From positions 480,389 through 544,388 of the forward strand of contig NZ_JABGBW010000002.1 of NCBI RefSeq assembly GCF_014229965.1: 64,000 nt of DNA. The letters are read 5' to 3'. Source of the stretch: Peptostreptococcus canis (GTDB lineage: Bacteria > Bacillota > Clostridia > Peptostreptococcales > Peptostreptococcaceae). A program made the translations under genes and the position numbers. Below the pieces are notes generated by a model. That model worked only from the letters and a program-made list of their open reading frames with translations. It had not been told where the DNA came from and ran no database searches. Within the stretch, counting starts at the first letter, position 1, and the number at the start of each line of letters is the position of its first letter. Of the stretch, positions 8,904 to 18,657 are shown piece after piece.

Positions 8904-9933
8904 TATCTACGTCCTCTAAAAACAAATCTTTTAATTTATTTACTAATTTGCTATCTTTCATATTTTTTATATTTATCTTATCCGAATCATATTTCCCAAT
9001 TTTTTCCTCTATAGCATCTCCAATTTTATTATGATAATTTTCATCATAACAACCTTCTGAAAAATCTCCAACATCGTAGTCATCATAATATTCATCATCG
9101 TCATCCTTTTCTATGCGATCATAATAGTAATCAGAAACTGATTCATTCTTTTCCATCATAACTCCCTGTTCTGACAAATCAAAAGCACCATAACTTGTAT
9201 CTTTTATGCTTTCCGGAGAATATCTAAATAATACTTCTTTTTTTTGTGAAATAACTATATGTTTATGTTCGTCTATATAGGCTATCTCTGGATTATTCAT
9301 AGTGGTATTTCTTTGACTTACAACATATTCCGACTCACAATCAAATATTGCTATTCTTGGTGAATTTATCCTTCTGGCTATTATACATGCACTATCATTT
9401 CCATAAGCACCCGCATATGCAAGCCCTCTAAGTTCTCCGGTAACTGTAATATTACCCCCTGCTATTAATGCCGATTCTTTTTCGGTGCTTCCAAGTACGA
9501 TTATATCACATGAAACCTTCACTATAGAATTTGCAGGAAGGGTTGTCATTATTATTACACTACCGTTATAATTAATTTCCTCACCTTCAGATATATCCAT
9601 TACATATAAAGTTCGTACAGCTTTAAATAAAGCCGTTGCACCCCTATATTCCTTTTGTTTCATCAATTCATTGAAGTGAAATTCATCTACTCCGATAAAT
9701 TTCATATTATAGTTATCCGATAAATATTCCACAATTAAATTTTTCTGATATGGAGATATATAATCACTTACTATTTCAGTTAAAATACCTCCAATAAAAA
9801 AACCGGGAGATGACAATACTTTTGAAGAAATTAAATCAAAAATAGACTCTATACTAATCTCTTTATTAATATATAGAACTAGACCTTTACCGGTTCCTTT
9901 AAATTCTATCTCTTCGATTTTTGTTTTTATCAT
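8875..9933 (-). CDS. minC: MinC-like septum-site protein with long acidic C-terminal tail
   Basis: MinC inhibits FtsZ polymerisation to prevent polar division. Residues ~1-100 form the N-terminal domain. The MinC_C beta-helix is recognisable at ~125-195 (SVIIMTTLPANS, ALIAGGNITVTGELRGLAYAGAYG). The protein is ~350 residues against about 210-230 normally. The excess is a tail of ~140 residues including a run of Asp and Tyr (DDDDEYYDDYD). The ATG at 9933 has GGGAGG eight bases ahead; the GTG nine bases further upstream overlaps that site. In Clostridia minD and minE usually follow. Here rodA follows directly, so MinC's partners are absent from this locus. Confidence 0.85.
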   Translation of the reverse strand: MIKTKIEEIEFKGTGKGLVLYINKEISIESIFDLISSKVLSSPGFFIGGILTEIVSDYISPYQKNLIVEYLSDNYNMKFIGVDEFHFNELMKQKEYRGATALFKAVRTLYVMDISEGEEINYNGSVIIMTTLPANSIVKVSCDIIVLGSTEKESALIAGGNITVTGELRGLAYAGAYGNDSACIIARRINSPRIAIFDCESEYVVSQRNTTMNNPEIAYIDEHKHIVISQKKEVLFRYSPESIKDTSYGAFDLSEQGVMMEKNESVSDYYYDRIEKDDDDEYYDDYDVGDFSEGCYDENYHNKIGDAIEEKIGKYDSDKINIKNMKDSKLVNKLKDLFLEDVDNVEDEENRL

Positions 9934-9953
9934 TATTGTCACCTCCCGATATG

Positions 9954-12900
9954 TTAATCAATATCGACAATCCCCAACTCATCTGAACTACCAGAATTTC
10001 TATTTTGATTTATCGAGTTATTATCTTCATTTTTTTCACTATTATCCATAGTTTCTCTTGAATTATCTTTCTTATTTTTTAATCTATTATTAGTTTCATC
10101 TTCTTTTTTATTTTCATCAATCAGACCAAAATACTGTCCCATAATTTCTCTAATCGGTAATACAGCATATGAGCTTGTTTCTCCTTGTGGAATCATACAA
10201 GCTACTGCTATTTTAGGATTATCAGCAGGTGCAAACGCTATACACCATGCAAAGGAACCATAATCAGCTTTAAATCTATCTATATCCTTATCCGTAATTT
10301 TGGAATTAAGTTGTTTTATAGCTTTTCTCAAATAAAAAGAATTTACTTTATCCGATTTTTCAAGCTTTACTTTTATTCCATTTTCAAGATCTAACTTAAG
10401 CTTTTTTTTCTCTTCTTTAGATATATCCGGATCTAAAATCTTTTTCTTGACTTCCTTTATTTTTTCATTGGTCAATTCTAACTCCTTCTCGGATTTTAAC
10501 TGTTCATACCTCTTCATTACTTCTTTTCTTTCCACTGAATAAGAAGATAAATGTGATTTTAAATATTCAAATTCGTTGTTACTAGGTATTTTACCATTTT
10601 TTTCCGCAGTACCTGTTTTTGATGCCACTTTTATTGGAAAATTTCCAAACATATCTTTTGCAAGACCTATTTCAGAAACTCTAACCATACCTATTTTTAA
10701 TTCCTCAAGGTTTTTATCATTTTTAAATTTAATTTTCTCAAGTTTTCTCTTAGACTCTTCACTTATTTTTCCATTATTTGATTCTACCTTATTTACCACA
10801 TTTAGATTTACCAAATATCCACCATTTGCAATTGCAGATACATATCTGACTATTTGAGCCGGATTATATGCATTTTCTCCTTGTCCAATAGCAAGGTTAA
10901 AAGTATCTCCTACTCTCCATTTAGCAAAATTGAAGTAACTATAGACTATATAATCGGCATCTGATTCAGCATATTCCTCTTTGACACCTATTTTCTTCAG
11001 TCTCTTTATGGTTTCTATTCTGCCCGGAATATCTTTTTCATCAATCCAACTTACGATTTCATCAATCTTGGCTTCAAACTCATCTCTATCTTTTGTATAG
11101 TCTATACCATTAAAATGAAATCTCATCGTTCTGTCAAGAGCTATCTTCAATTGGATTTTTGTCTTTTCTATCTTTAATTCTTCACTAGGAACTTTTCCAT
11201 TTCTTTCCTCTAATTGACTCTCCAGCCCTGTACCTTCATCTAGCCCAAACTTTTTGGCATATTCAAGTATTTTCTTTGAGCCCATACCCAAGTGAAGGTT
11301 TTCTCCAGTCATCCAATTTCTGTCACTACCTATTACATAAAAATAGACATTACAAGACTCCTGAATCGCTTTATATAAATTTTCCACGCCATGGTTTTTT
11401 CCACCATGATGCCATATATAGTCTGCAAAATTTCTATTTCCCATCCTGATAACTCCGGGATCATTAATAGTATAATTAGGATTCAAGCCGGAATCCAAAG
11501 CTGCCATAGCAGTTATTAATTTAAAGGTAGAACCCGGTTGAAATGCCCCTTGCGTCGCCAAATTTAACAAAGGATTTGGAGCTAATAGGTCATTTGAATT
11601 TTTTGGAAGATAGTTATTATATTCTTCTGATGTAATTCCACTTGCAAATTTATTTGGATCATAATTAGGAAAACTTGACATAGCAAGTACATCTCCACTA
11701 TTTACATCAATGGCTATTACGGCACCGGATCTTGCCTTAGGAGCATGTTCTTTAATATTTATATTTCCGAACTGACTTTTAAAACTATTTCCGCTTCTTG
11801 CGGAATTAATAGCTTCTTCAAGAGATTTTTCAGCAACTTTTTGCAACTTGCTATCTATAGTTAAATAAACACTTCCACCGGATACCGGATCAACTGACTT
11901 CATCTCTTCTATAACCCTGCCGACGCTATCGACTTTAACCTCTTTATATCCGGCTTTTCCTTTCAATTTCTTTTCATAACTGCGTTCTATTCCCGAAAGC
12001 CCTATCAAATCGTCCTGACTATATCCATATTTAGACAAATCCTCAACTTTTGAAGAAGGTATTTTCCCTACATATCCTAGAACATGTGAAGCCAAATTTT
12101 GCGATGGATATACTCTTTTTTGTTCAATTGCAACGGATACTCCTGATAAATTCATTGAATTTTCCTCTATTTGTGCTACAGTATCCTTGCTAATTCCCTT
12201 TGCTAAAGTCACAGGACTATATTGAGTATATATCTTAGATTTTATCATATCTCTTACCAACATTATTTTTCTCGCTTCATTATTAGAAATTCCTCTACTA
12301 ATGTTATAATATTCATCTCTTATTTTTTCAAACGCAACTTTAGCACTTACATCGGTTTTATTATCTTTCAACTTGTAACTTTCTAGCCAGTCGTTTTTCT
12401 CTTTTTCTTGAGTGAATTTCCAGTCTTTTACCAAAATTGGAGGATAATACCCTAAAGAGTTTAATTTAGCCTGCAAATCTATTGGTTCCAAGTTTCTATC
12501 TGAAAGAGAAAGAACTTGATTTTTGATTAAAGAATCTACCACATAATAAAAACACTGCTTAGGCGTATAATTAGAAGGTATTCCATTTTCTTTTTTGAAA
12601 TCCTCTATTTTTTTATCATATGTAAAATAATAATTTCCATTTTCTATCACAATAGGAAATTCATCCGTATATTTCTCATTATTTTTTTCTAATATCTTTA
12701 TTATTGAATAAGCAATTTTATTTGCTTCTTGCTTATTGTCTTTACCAATTTTATTAAATGTATCCCCTACTATTTGTACTGTAAATTGAGGTTCGTTTCC
12801 GGCCAATAATACACCGTTTCTGTCTTTAATTTCCCCCCTTGGTGCCTGAACCAAAATCCTTTTAAAGGTTTTTTGATTGGCAAGTTCTGAATAGTAGGAG

Positions 12901-13010
12901 TACTTTATAGTAGTCATATACAAAATTTTACCTACGAAAATCGCCAAAATAACCAGCAGTATTTTATTTATACTGTTTAATCTCGATTTCATAACTGTAT
13001 TTTTCTTCAT
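9954..13010 (-). CDS. mrdA: Penicillin-binding protein 2 (class B transpeptidase), enlarged
   Basis: This membrane-anchored D,D-transpeptidase crosslinks sidewall peptidoglycan in the rod complex with RodA and MreBCD. There is one N-terminal transmembrane segment (~16-35), then a dimerisation domain (~55-380). The transpeptidase motifs are STFK at 494-497, SCN at 552-554 and KTG at 798-800. At 1018 residues it is about 300 longer than usual PBP2. Extra material lies between SxN and KTG (~600-690) and in a highly charged, helical-looking insert after KTG (~810-905), before the final strands (FAWCIAFAPADN). The Ser/Asn-rich tail is low complexity. It sits 10 nt after mreD with GGTGA ahead of the ATG. 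Confidence 0.93.
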   Translation of the reverse strand: MKKNTVMKSRLNSINKILLVILAIFVGKILYMTTIKYSYYSELANQKTFKRILVQAPRGEIKDRNGVLLAGNEPQFTVQIVGDTFNKIGKDNKQEANKIAYSIIKILEKNNEKYTDEFPIVIENGNYYFTYDKKIEDFKKENGIPSNYTPKQCFYYVVDSLIKNQVLSLSDRNLEPIDLQAKLNSLGYYPPILVKDWKFTQEKEKNDWLESYKLKDNKTDVSAKVAFEKIRDEYYNISRGISNNEARKIMLVRDMIKSKIYTQYSPVTLAKGISKDTVAQIEENSMNLSGVSVAIEQKRVYPSQNLASHVLGYVGKIPSSKVEDLSKYGYSQDDLIGLSGIERSYEKKLKGKAGYKEVKVDSVGRVIEEMKSVDPVSGGSVYLTIDSKLQKVAEKSLEEAINSARSGNSFKSQFGNINIKEHAPKARSGAVIAIDVNSGDVLAMSSFPNYDPNKFASGITSEEYNNYLPKNSNDLLAPNPLLNLATQGAFQPGSTFKLITAMAALDSGLNPNYTINDPGVIRMGNRNFADYIWHHGGKNHGVENLYKAIQESCNVYFYVIGSDRNWMTGENLHLGMGSKKILEYAKKFGLDEGTGLESQLEERNGKVPSEELKIEKTKIQLKIALDRTMRFHFNGIDYTKDRDEFEAKIDEIVSWIDEKDIPGRIETIKRLKKIGVKEEYAESDADYIVYSYFNFAKWRVGDTFNLAIGQGENAYNPAQIVRYVSAIANGGYLVNLNVVNKVESNNGKISEESKRKLEKIKFKNDKNLEELKIGMVRVSEIGLAKDMFGNFPIKVASKTGTAEKNGKIPSNNEFEYLKSHLSSYSVERKEVMKRYEQLKSEKELELTNEKIKEVKKKILDPDISKEEKKKLKLDLENGIKVKLEKSDKVNSFYLRKAIKQLNSKITDKDIDRFKADYGSFAWCIAFAPADNPKIAVACMIPQGETSSYAVLPIREIMGQYFGLIDENKKEDETNNRLKNKKDNSRETMDNSEKNEDNNSINQNRNSGSSDELGIVDID

Positions 13011-13020
13011 TTCTTCACCA

Positions 13021-13506
13021 CTATTCTTCTCTAAGATTAATCAGTTTGTCTTGAAACAATGTAAATAATATAAAAGCAATCATGGTATTAACAATTGGAA
13101 TTAAAAAGATTGCTTTAAAAAATGCAACAACTAATGGTGTCGGTACAAAAAATATGGCTGATACTACAGCATTGATTATAGAATACACTATACTTATCAC
13201 AAACACCAGCAAACTGACTATAAGCCTATTATCCTTGAATATAGACTTTTCTATATTAAAAATAAAATAAGATATTACAAGGAATAGCAAAGGTGTAAGT
13301 CCGGTTATTCCACCGGAGATTAAATCACTCATCAACCCAACTATTCCCACTAATATTAACGCTGAACTTTTGTCTAAATATAAAGATATAAATATACAGT
13401 ATATCAGCAACAAATTAACACTTACATACACACTAATATAGTTTGTAAAAAAGGTTTCTATAAAAATCACCAATATCCCTATCAAAAAAAGTATAAAATT
13501 CTTCAT
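13021..13506 (-). CDS. mreD: Rod shape-determining protein MreD
   Basis: This small polytopic membrane protein has about five hydrophobic segments over 161 residues and sits in the invariant mreC-mreD-mrdA position. It is a component of the elongasome that links MreC to the synthetic enzymes. Sequence conservation in the family is weak, so the call rests on hydrophobicity, size and gene order. It starts 11 nt after mreC with a GGGGG run just ahead of the ATG. Confidence 0.88.
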   Translation of the reverse strand: MKNFILFLIGILVIFIETFFTNYISVYVSVNLLLIYCIFISLYLDKSSALILVGIVGLMSDLISGGITGLTPLLFLVISYFIFNIEKSIFKDNRLIVSLLVFVISIVYSIINAVVSAIFFVPTPLVVAFFKAIFLIPIVNTMIAFILFTLFQDKLINLREE

Positions 13507-13517
13507 ATAGTCCCCCC

Positions 13518-14399
13518 CTATTCTATTTTTCTAGGAGGAATTATACTTACCTCATCCAATTTTTTGAAATCTACATTTGGTCTTATCTTTACAAATTTCA
13601 TAGATTTATTTTTATCATAAATAACTTTACTTACTTTTCCCACCGGTATATTTTCCGGATAAAATCCAAGCCCTGATGTAACAACCAAATCACCAACTTT
13701 GACTTTTGATTTTACATCAAATAAATAGCCTTGCAGCAATTTATCAATATCCTTTAAATCTGAAACACCAACTGCCGAGGATGTAGTAATAACTCCTTTT
13801 TCATTCTCTTTTCCGGATATTTTAAAACTGACAGATGCCCTGGAATCAACCAACGAAATGGCCTTAGAATACTTGCTTCCCACTTCATAAATTATTCCAA
13901 CTACTCCATCTCCATTTATAACTATACTATTCTTTGTAATACCCCTATCAGAACCTGCCTCGACTATAAAGCTTTTATACCAATCCCCATCATTTTTTCC
14001 TATGATACTGGCGGATACAAGTTCGTTCCTTTGATTTCCATCAATATAGTTCAAAGATTTTTTCAGTCTATCAAGTGAATCATGTCTACTTTCATCACCC
14101 TTTAAATCTATTATTTCCTGCCTTAGTCTTTTATTTTCATCAGTTAATTCTTTCACCTTATTTGAATTAGAGCGAAAATTTACTATATCCTCAAAAAAAC
14201 CACCAATCCCCGTAACAACATTATTTAGATGCTTACCTATTCCATAAAATGGAGCGGATGGATTCACTTTTTCAAGAACTTCGACACTTCCACCATTTGC
14301 AAATGAATTAATGGTAATTACTGCAATAGCTATCACAACTCCAGTGGCTATTGCCCCCTTTACAGTAAATCTTGGTCTGTTATTTTTACTAAGTTTCAA
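13518..14399 (-). CDS. mreC: Rod shape-determining protein MreC
   Basis: MreC is a bitopic scaffold of the elongasome. The cytoplasmic start is followed by a transmembrane helix (GAIATGVVIAIAVI), a coiled coil (~residues 85-115, NKVKELTDENKRLRQEI) and the beta-rich extracellular domain (VSASIIGK, VVGIIYEVGSKYSKAISLVD). The length of ~293 residues is normal. Several starts are possible (TTG 14411, GTG 14408, TTG 14399). I prefer 14399, because GGTGATTTGG gives a Shine-Dalgarno at correct spacing and the product then begins MKLSKNN. The gene follows mreB immediately. Confidence 0.92.
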   Translation of the reverse strand: MKLSKNNRPRFTVKGAIATGVVIAIAVITINSFANGGSVEVLEKVNPSAPFYGIGKHLNNVVTGIGGFFEDIVNFRSNSNKVKELTDENKRLRQEIIDLKGDESRHDSLDRLKKSLNYIDGNQRNELVSASIIGKNDGDWYKSFIVEAGSDRGITKNSIVINGDGVVGIIYEVGSKYSKAISLVDSRASVSFKISGKENEKGVITTSSAVGVSDLKDIDKLLQGYLFDVKSKVKVGDLVVTSGLGFYPENIPVGKVSKVIYDKNKSMKFVKIRPNVDFKKLDEVSIIPPRKIE

Positions 14400-14411
14400 C
14401 CAAATCACCAA

Positions 14412-15461
14412 CTAACTTTCTGAATTCATTTTAACAATGCTATGAAATATCTTATCATTTTCTATTGATTTTCCTGCGCCTATAGCAACACAGTGCAATG
14501 GATTTTCCGCTATGGTAACTTTAAGTGAAGTTTCAGCCTCAATACGCTTATCAAAGCCATTTAATAATGAGCCTCCACCAGTCAATACAATTCCTTTATC
14601 CATAATATCAGATGCAAGCTCCGGAGGTGTTTGTTCAAGTGTTGTTCTAATCGTTTCTATGACTTCATTAATAGGCTCTCTTAAAGCTTCCCTAACTTCT
14701 GTCGAACCAATAGTTATGGTCCTTGGAAGTCCTGTCAATATATCTCTACCACTTACCACCATTTCTAATTCTTGCTCCGACGGATAAGCTGAACCAATAG
14801 ACAATTTAATATTTTCCGCAGTTCTTGAACCTATAACAATGTTATACTCGGATCTTACAAAATTTTCAATCGCAGTATCAAACTCATCTCCTGCAATTCT
14901 CACTGAGTTTGCAACGACTACACCCCCAAGTGAAATAACTGCTATTTCGGAAGTCCCACCACCTATATCTACAATTAAGTTCCCTTCAGGATCATTGACA
15001 TTAAGTCCGGCACCAATCGCAGCTGCCATAGGTTCTTCAAGAATATAAACTTCTCTTCCCCCTGCCTGTATTGCCGCCTCTTCTATTGCTTTCTTTTCAA
15101 CTTTAGTAATTCCATAAGGTACACAAATCACTATTCTAGGGCTGACAACCCCCTTAGAACCTTTTTGAATAAAATAACTCATCATTGCCTGAGTAGCCTC
15201 AAAATCGGATATTACCCCCTCTTTAACCGGTTTAATTGCTATTATATTTTCAGGAGTTCTTCCCAGCATATCCCTAGCTGCCTGTCCCACAGCCAAAATT
15301 TCATTATTGTCCTCCCTAATAGCTACTACAGACGGCTCATTCACTACAATACCTTGACCTTTAATATACACAAGAGTATTGGCTGTACCTAAATCTATTC
15401 CCATATCATTTGTAATAATATTATTAATATTTGAACCAAAAAACTTACTAAAAAAACCCAT
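14412..15461 (-). CDS. mreB: Actin-like rod shape protein MreB
   Basis: This ATP-binding cytoskeletal protein organises sidewall synthesis. The actin-fold signatures are the phosphate-1 loop (GIDLGTANTLVYIKG), phosphate-2 (LIVDIGGGTSEIAV) and the adenosine motif (GIVLTGGGSLLNG). The ATG at 15461 is chosen because GGAGGT lies five bases ahead; a longer frame would begin with a TTG at 15473 upstream of that site. It heads mreBCD. The 15474-15739 gap upstream is very AT-rich with imperfect repeats of ACTTATAARTATA (about 15499-15537). It probably contains the promoter, but I cannot fix one. Confidence 0.96.
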   Translation of the reverse strand: MGFFSKFFGSNINNIITNDMGIDLGTANTLVYIKGQGIVVNEPSVVAIREDNNEILAVGQAARDMLGRTPENIIAIKPVKEGVISDFEATQAMMSYFIQKGSKGVVSPRIVICVPYGITKVEKKAIEEAAIQAGGREVYILEEPMAAAIGAGLNVNDPEGNLIVDIGGGTSEIAVISLGGVVVANSVRIAGDEFDTAIENFVRSEYNIVIGSRTAENIKLSIGSAYPSEQELEMVVSGRDILTGLPRTITIGSTEVREALREPINEVIETIRTTLEQTPPELASDIMDKGIVLTGGGSLLNGFDKRIEAETSLKVTIAENPLHCVAIGAGKSIENDKIFHSIVKMNSES

Positions 15462-15739
15462 AGCTACCTCCAAAATTTTTTAATTTATTCAATCATCCAC
15501 TTATAAATATACTTAAAATTATCAACTTATAAGTATATTATAATATGAACCTTATTTTAATATTTACTATTCCTATATAGTATATCATATCTAATAACAT
15601 TATTACATATATAAGTGTTTTCACTTCTGTTAATATTTTTATTTTTTTTGTTCTTATTTCATCATTGCTTATAAACTTTTCCAAAATATATGGTTGCAAA
15701 TATTATATATATAATATTTCACTATGAGTTTTTATACGG

Positions 15740-16420
15740 TTAAAAATCGCCTTTTTCTTTCAAGCTATAGTATATACCATCTCCAATTATAATATGATCC
15801 AAAACTTCAATCCCTATTATGTCACCGCTTTTTTTTAATCTTTTTGTAATGTTTATATCCTCAGCAGATGGAAACGGATCTCCGGACGGATGATTATGCA
15901 TTAATATCACGGAATTTGCACTTTTTTTAATTGCATCCACAAATACTTCCCTCGGATGAACTATTGATGAATTTAAAGTCCCTATTGAAACATTGATATC
16001 GGTTATTATTTCATTTTTTGTGTTTAAAAGAATAACTTTAAATACTTCTTTTTTCAAATATCTTAATTCTTCCATATAGTATAAATACACGTCCCATGGA
16101 TTACTTATCTTATACTTATTTGGCCTATAATCCGATATTCTCTCTCCCAGCTCTATAGCCGCTTTAATTATAGTTGCCTTTGATACACCTATTCCCTCAA
16201 ATCCACACATTTCCTCTATGCTCATTTCCCTCAGCCCTCTAATTCCATTTGATGTATTTTTTAAAAGTTTTGAACTGAGTGTAATAGCATTATCATTTTT
16301 ATTGCCTATTCTAATTAATATAGCTATTAATTCCGAATTCGAAAGTGATTTTACCCCTCTCTTAAGCAGTTTTTCTCTTGGTTTCTCATCAATATTCATT
16401 TCTCGTATTTTTAGATTCAA
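15740..16420 (-). CDS. radC: JAB-domain protein RadC
   Basis: At 226 residues the length is typical. It has an N-terminal helix-hairpin-helix-like region (GFEGIGVSKATIIKAA) and a JAB/MPN+ domain with the zinc metalloprotease signature HNHPSGDPFPSAED. The family was named for DNA repair, but its biochemical role is unsettled. The start is TTG, with GGGGG seven to eight bases ahead. radC next to mreB is a common Firmicutes arrangement. A 266-nt gap separates it from mreB, so it may be transcribed separately. A terminator (16501-16539) closes the rnf operon on its upstream side. Confidence 0.93.
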   Translation of the reverse strand: MNLKIREMNIDEKPREKLLKRGVKSLSNSELIAILIRIGNKNDNAITLSSKLLKNTSNGIRGLREMSIEEMCGFEGIGVSKATIIKAAIELGERISDYRPNKYKISNPWDVYLYYMEELRYLKKEVFKVILLNTKNEIITDINVSIGTLNSSIVHPREVFVDAIKKSANSVILMHNHPSGDPFPSAEDINITKRLKKSGDIIGIEVLDHIIIGDGIYYSLKEKGDF

Positions 16421-16500
16421 ATCGATACCCCCTTTTCCACTTTATATAAGTATATCGACTTTTTTATTTTTATTCGCAACATCATTTACCATATTTACAT

Positions 16501-16539
16501 AAAAAAAGAGTTGTCATAAATTTTCATTTATAACAACTC
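16501..16539 (-). terminator. Rho-independent terminator of the rnf operon
   Basis: Minus-strand hairpin with outer stem GAGTTGT/ACAACTC (16508-16514 with 16533-16539) and inner stem ATAAA/TTTAT, followed by seven U (16501-16507). It lies 13 nt past the rnfB stop. Confidence 0.88.
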
Positions 16540-16551
16540 AATTAATATTAG

Positions 16552-17448
16552 TTAAGCTTCTGTTTTATCTTCAACTTTTACCTCTGCCGGTTTTTCTTCA
16601 GCCTTAGCTTCTGCAGGTTTTGCAGGTGCAGCCGGCTTTGGAGCAACAGCAGGTTTCTTTCTTTCTTTTGGTTTTATTACCTTAGTAGGACACTTCATGG
16701 CGCATTTGTTACACTGCTTACATTTATCATAATCTATTTGTGCTAATTTATTTTCAAAAATAATAGCATCAAACGGACATTCCTTAACACAGATTCCACA
16801 ACCTATACATCCTACTGAACAATTATCTTTAACAGCTTTACCAAAGTCATTTGACTTACATTGAACAGTGACAGCCTTATTTGCCGGCTTGCGTTCAATC
16901 AATCCTTTCGGACAAATATCTATACATTTACCACAGTTGACACATTTTTCCTCATCCACAACTGCAACTCCATCCACAACATGAATAGCATCAAATGCAC
17001 AAACTTGAACACAAGTTCCAAGACCCAAACATCCATATGAACATCCTTTTGGTCCACCTATCAAAACTGCAGCTGCTCTACAATCTTCAATACCACTGTA
17101 CTCGTATTTTTCTTTCGTAGCATCACATGTACCTTTACATCTTACATTTGCCACTATCTTTTCACCTGAACCAGCTTCGACACCCATGATTGCCGCAACC
17201 TTTTCAGCAGTTGCAGCACCACCTACCGGACAACCATTTACAGGTGCAGCACCACTTGCTATTGCAGCAGCAAGCCCGGCACAACCCGGGAAACCACAAC
17301 CACCACAGTTAGCTCCTGGTAAAGCTTCCAAAATTTCAGCTTCTTTTTCATCCACTTCAACCGCAAACTTTTTAGAAGCAAAGTCTAGGATCAGACCAAA
17401 GATTAAACCTAGTACTCCGAGTACAACTACCGCATATACAATAAGCAT
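16552..17448 (-). CDS. rnfB: Rnf complex subunit RnfB (polyferredoxin)
   Basis: RnfB is the likely ferredoxin entry point of the Rnf membrane complex, which couples electron flow from reduced ferredoxin to NAD+ with ion pumping. One N-terminal transmembrane helix is followed by the RnfB-specific cluster motif (CGGCGFPGC, ~residues 48-56) and three more 4Fe-4S pairs (CVNCGKCIDICP, CIGCGICVKECP, CKQCNKCAMKCP). A low-complexity Ala/Pro/Lys/Glu tail of ~40 residues ends the protein; such tails are seen in clostridial RnfB. The ATG has GGGGAGGT ahead. It is the last gene of the operon, before the terminator. Confidence 0.96.
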   Translation of the reverse strand: MLIVYAVVVLGVLGLIFGLILDFASKKFAVEVDEKEAEILEALPGANCGGCGFPGCAGLAAAIASGAAPVNGCPVGGAATAEKVAAIMGVEAGSGEKIVANVRCKGTCDATKEKYEYSGIEDCRAAAVLIGGPKGCSYGCLGLGTCVQVCAFDAIHVVDGVAVVDEEKCVNCGKCIDICPKGLIERKPANKAVTVQCKSNDFGKAVKDNCSVGCIGCGICVKECPFDAIIFENKLAQIDYDKCKQCNKCAMKCPTKVIKPKERKKPAVAPKPAAPAKPAEAKAEEKPAEVKVEDKTEA

Positions 17449-17463
17449 TCTTTAGTACCTCCC

Positions 17464-18039
17464 CTATAATTTTATTAATCCTGTGAATCCCAAGAAAGCA
17501 ATTGACATCAAACTTGCTGAAATTAATGTTATTGGGAAACCTTCAAACGCTTCCTGGACATCAGCCAATTCAAGTCTTTCTCTGATTCCGGCGAATATTA
17601 CTATCGCTAATGTGAAACCTATTCCGGCACCTATACCGTTTATCAAAGTTTCTATAATGTTATATTCTTTTGTTATATTAACTATTGCTATACCTAAAAC
17701 CGCACAGTTAGTTGTTATAAGCGGTAAGAAAACACCAAGTGCCTGATATAAAGACGGTGAAGTCTTCTTTATTACCATTTCAACAAACTGAACTATAGAG
17801 GCTATAACAAGTATAAAAGCTATAGTCTGTAAATACTCAATTTTAAATTGCACTAAAATTATCTGTATAAAATATGTTATTATTGATGCTAATGCAATAA
17901 CAAAAGTAACTGCAACTCCCATACCTATGGCAGTGTCAGTTTTCTTAGAAACACCCAAGAAAGGACAAATACCAAGGAATTGAGAAGTTATTACGTTATT
18001 GACAAGCACTATATATAAGAATAATAGTATTAGTTTCAA
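17464..18039 (-). CDS. rnfA: Rnf complex subunit RnfA
   Basis: This six-helix integral membrane subunit (191 residues) is homologous to NqrE and RnfE. The family motif NNVITSQFLGICPFLG is at residues ~14-29, and the Cys there belongs to the membrane [2Fe-2S] site formed with RnfE. It occupies the standard place between rnfE and rnfB (14- and 15-nt gaps). Confidence 0.96.
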   Translation of the reverse strand: MKLILLFLYIVLVNNVITSQFLGICPFLGVSKKTDTAIGMGVAVTFVIALASIITYFIQIILVQFKIEYLQTIAFILVIASIVQFVEMVIKKTSPSLYQALGVFLPLITTNCAVLGIAIVNITKEYNIIETLINGIGAGIGFTLAIVIFAGIRERLELADVQEAFEGFPITLISASLMSIAFLGFTGLIKL

Positions 18040-18052
18040 TCTCTACACCCCT

Positions 18053-18646
18053 TTACGCCTTTTTCTTTGTAATCTTATTAAACACTGCCATCAAAAATCC
18101 TAATGTAAGGAAAGCTCCCGGAGGCAAGATGAATAATAGTGTATTTAGAGTTTCCGGTAAGAAAACAAATCCAAATATACTTCCAGCACCTAATATTTCC
18201 CTTACAGCACCCAGTATTGTAAGACCTAATGTAAAACCAAGTCCCATAGCAATACCATCTACGAAAGATGCACCAGGACCATTCTTACAAGCAAAACTCT
18301 CTGCTCTCGCAAGAATTAGACAGTTAACAACTATTAATGGGATATAAAGACCAAGCGCTTTATCTAATGCCGGCACATATGCCTTTAATGCCATCTGTAC
18401 TATTGTAACGAATGTAGCTATAACAACGATAAAACAAGGTATTCTTATTTTATCAGGAACAATTTTTCTAAGTAATGATATTACGATATTAGCACACGCA
18501 AGTACCACCGCTGTTGAAAGCCCCATACCTATACCATTTATAGCCGAACTTGTAACGGCAAGTGTTGGACACATACCAATTACCTGTACAAAGGTAGGGT
18601 TTTCATCTATTATACCGTTTTTAAATATTTTTCCTAAACTGCTCAT
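18053..18646 (-). CDS. rnfE: Rnf complex subunit RnfE
   Basis: This integral membrane subunit (197 residues) is the inverted-topology partner of RnfA and NqrD-like. It has the motif NPTFVQVIGMCPTLAVTSSA near the N-terminus with the conserved Cys, plus several glycine-rich helices (FVDGIAMGLGFTLGL). It lies 11 nt after rnfG. Its role in the operon is the central ion/electron path with RnfA. Confidence 0.96.
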   Translation of the reverse strand: MSSLGKIFKNGIIDENPTFVQVIGMCPTLAVTSSAINGIGMGLSTAVVLACANIVISLLRKIVPDKIRIPCFIVVIATFVTIVQMALKAYVPALDKALGLYIPLIVVNCLILARAESFACKNGPGASFVDGIAMGLGFTLGLTILGAVREILGAGSIFGFVFLPETLNTLLFILPPGAFLTLGFLMAVFNKITKKKA

Positions 18647-18657
18647 ATCTAACCCCC

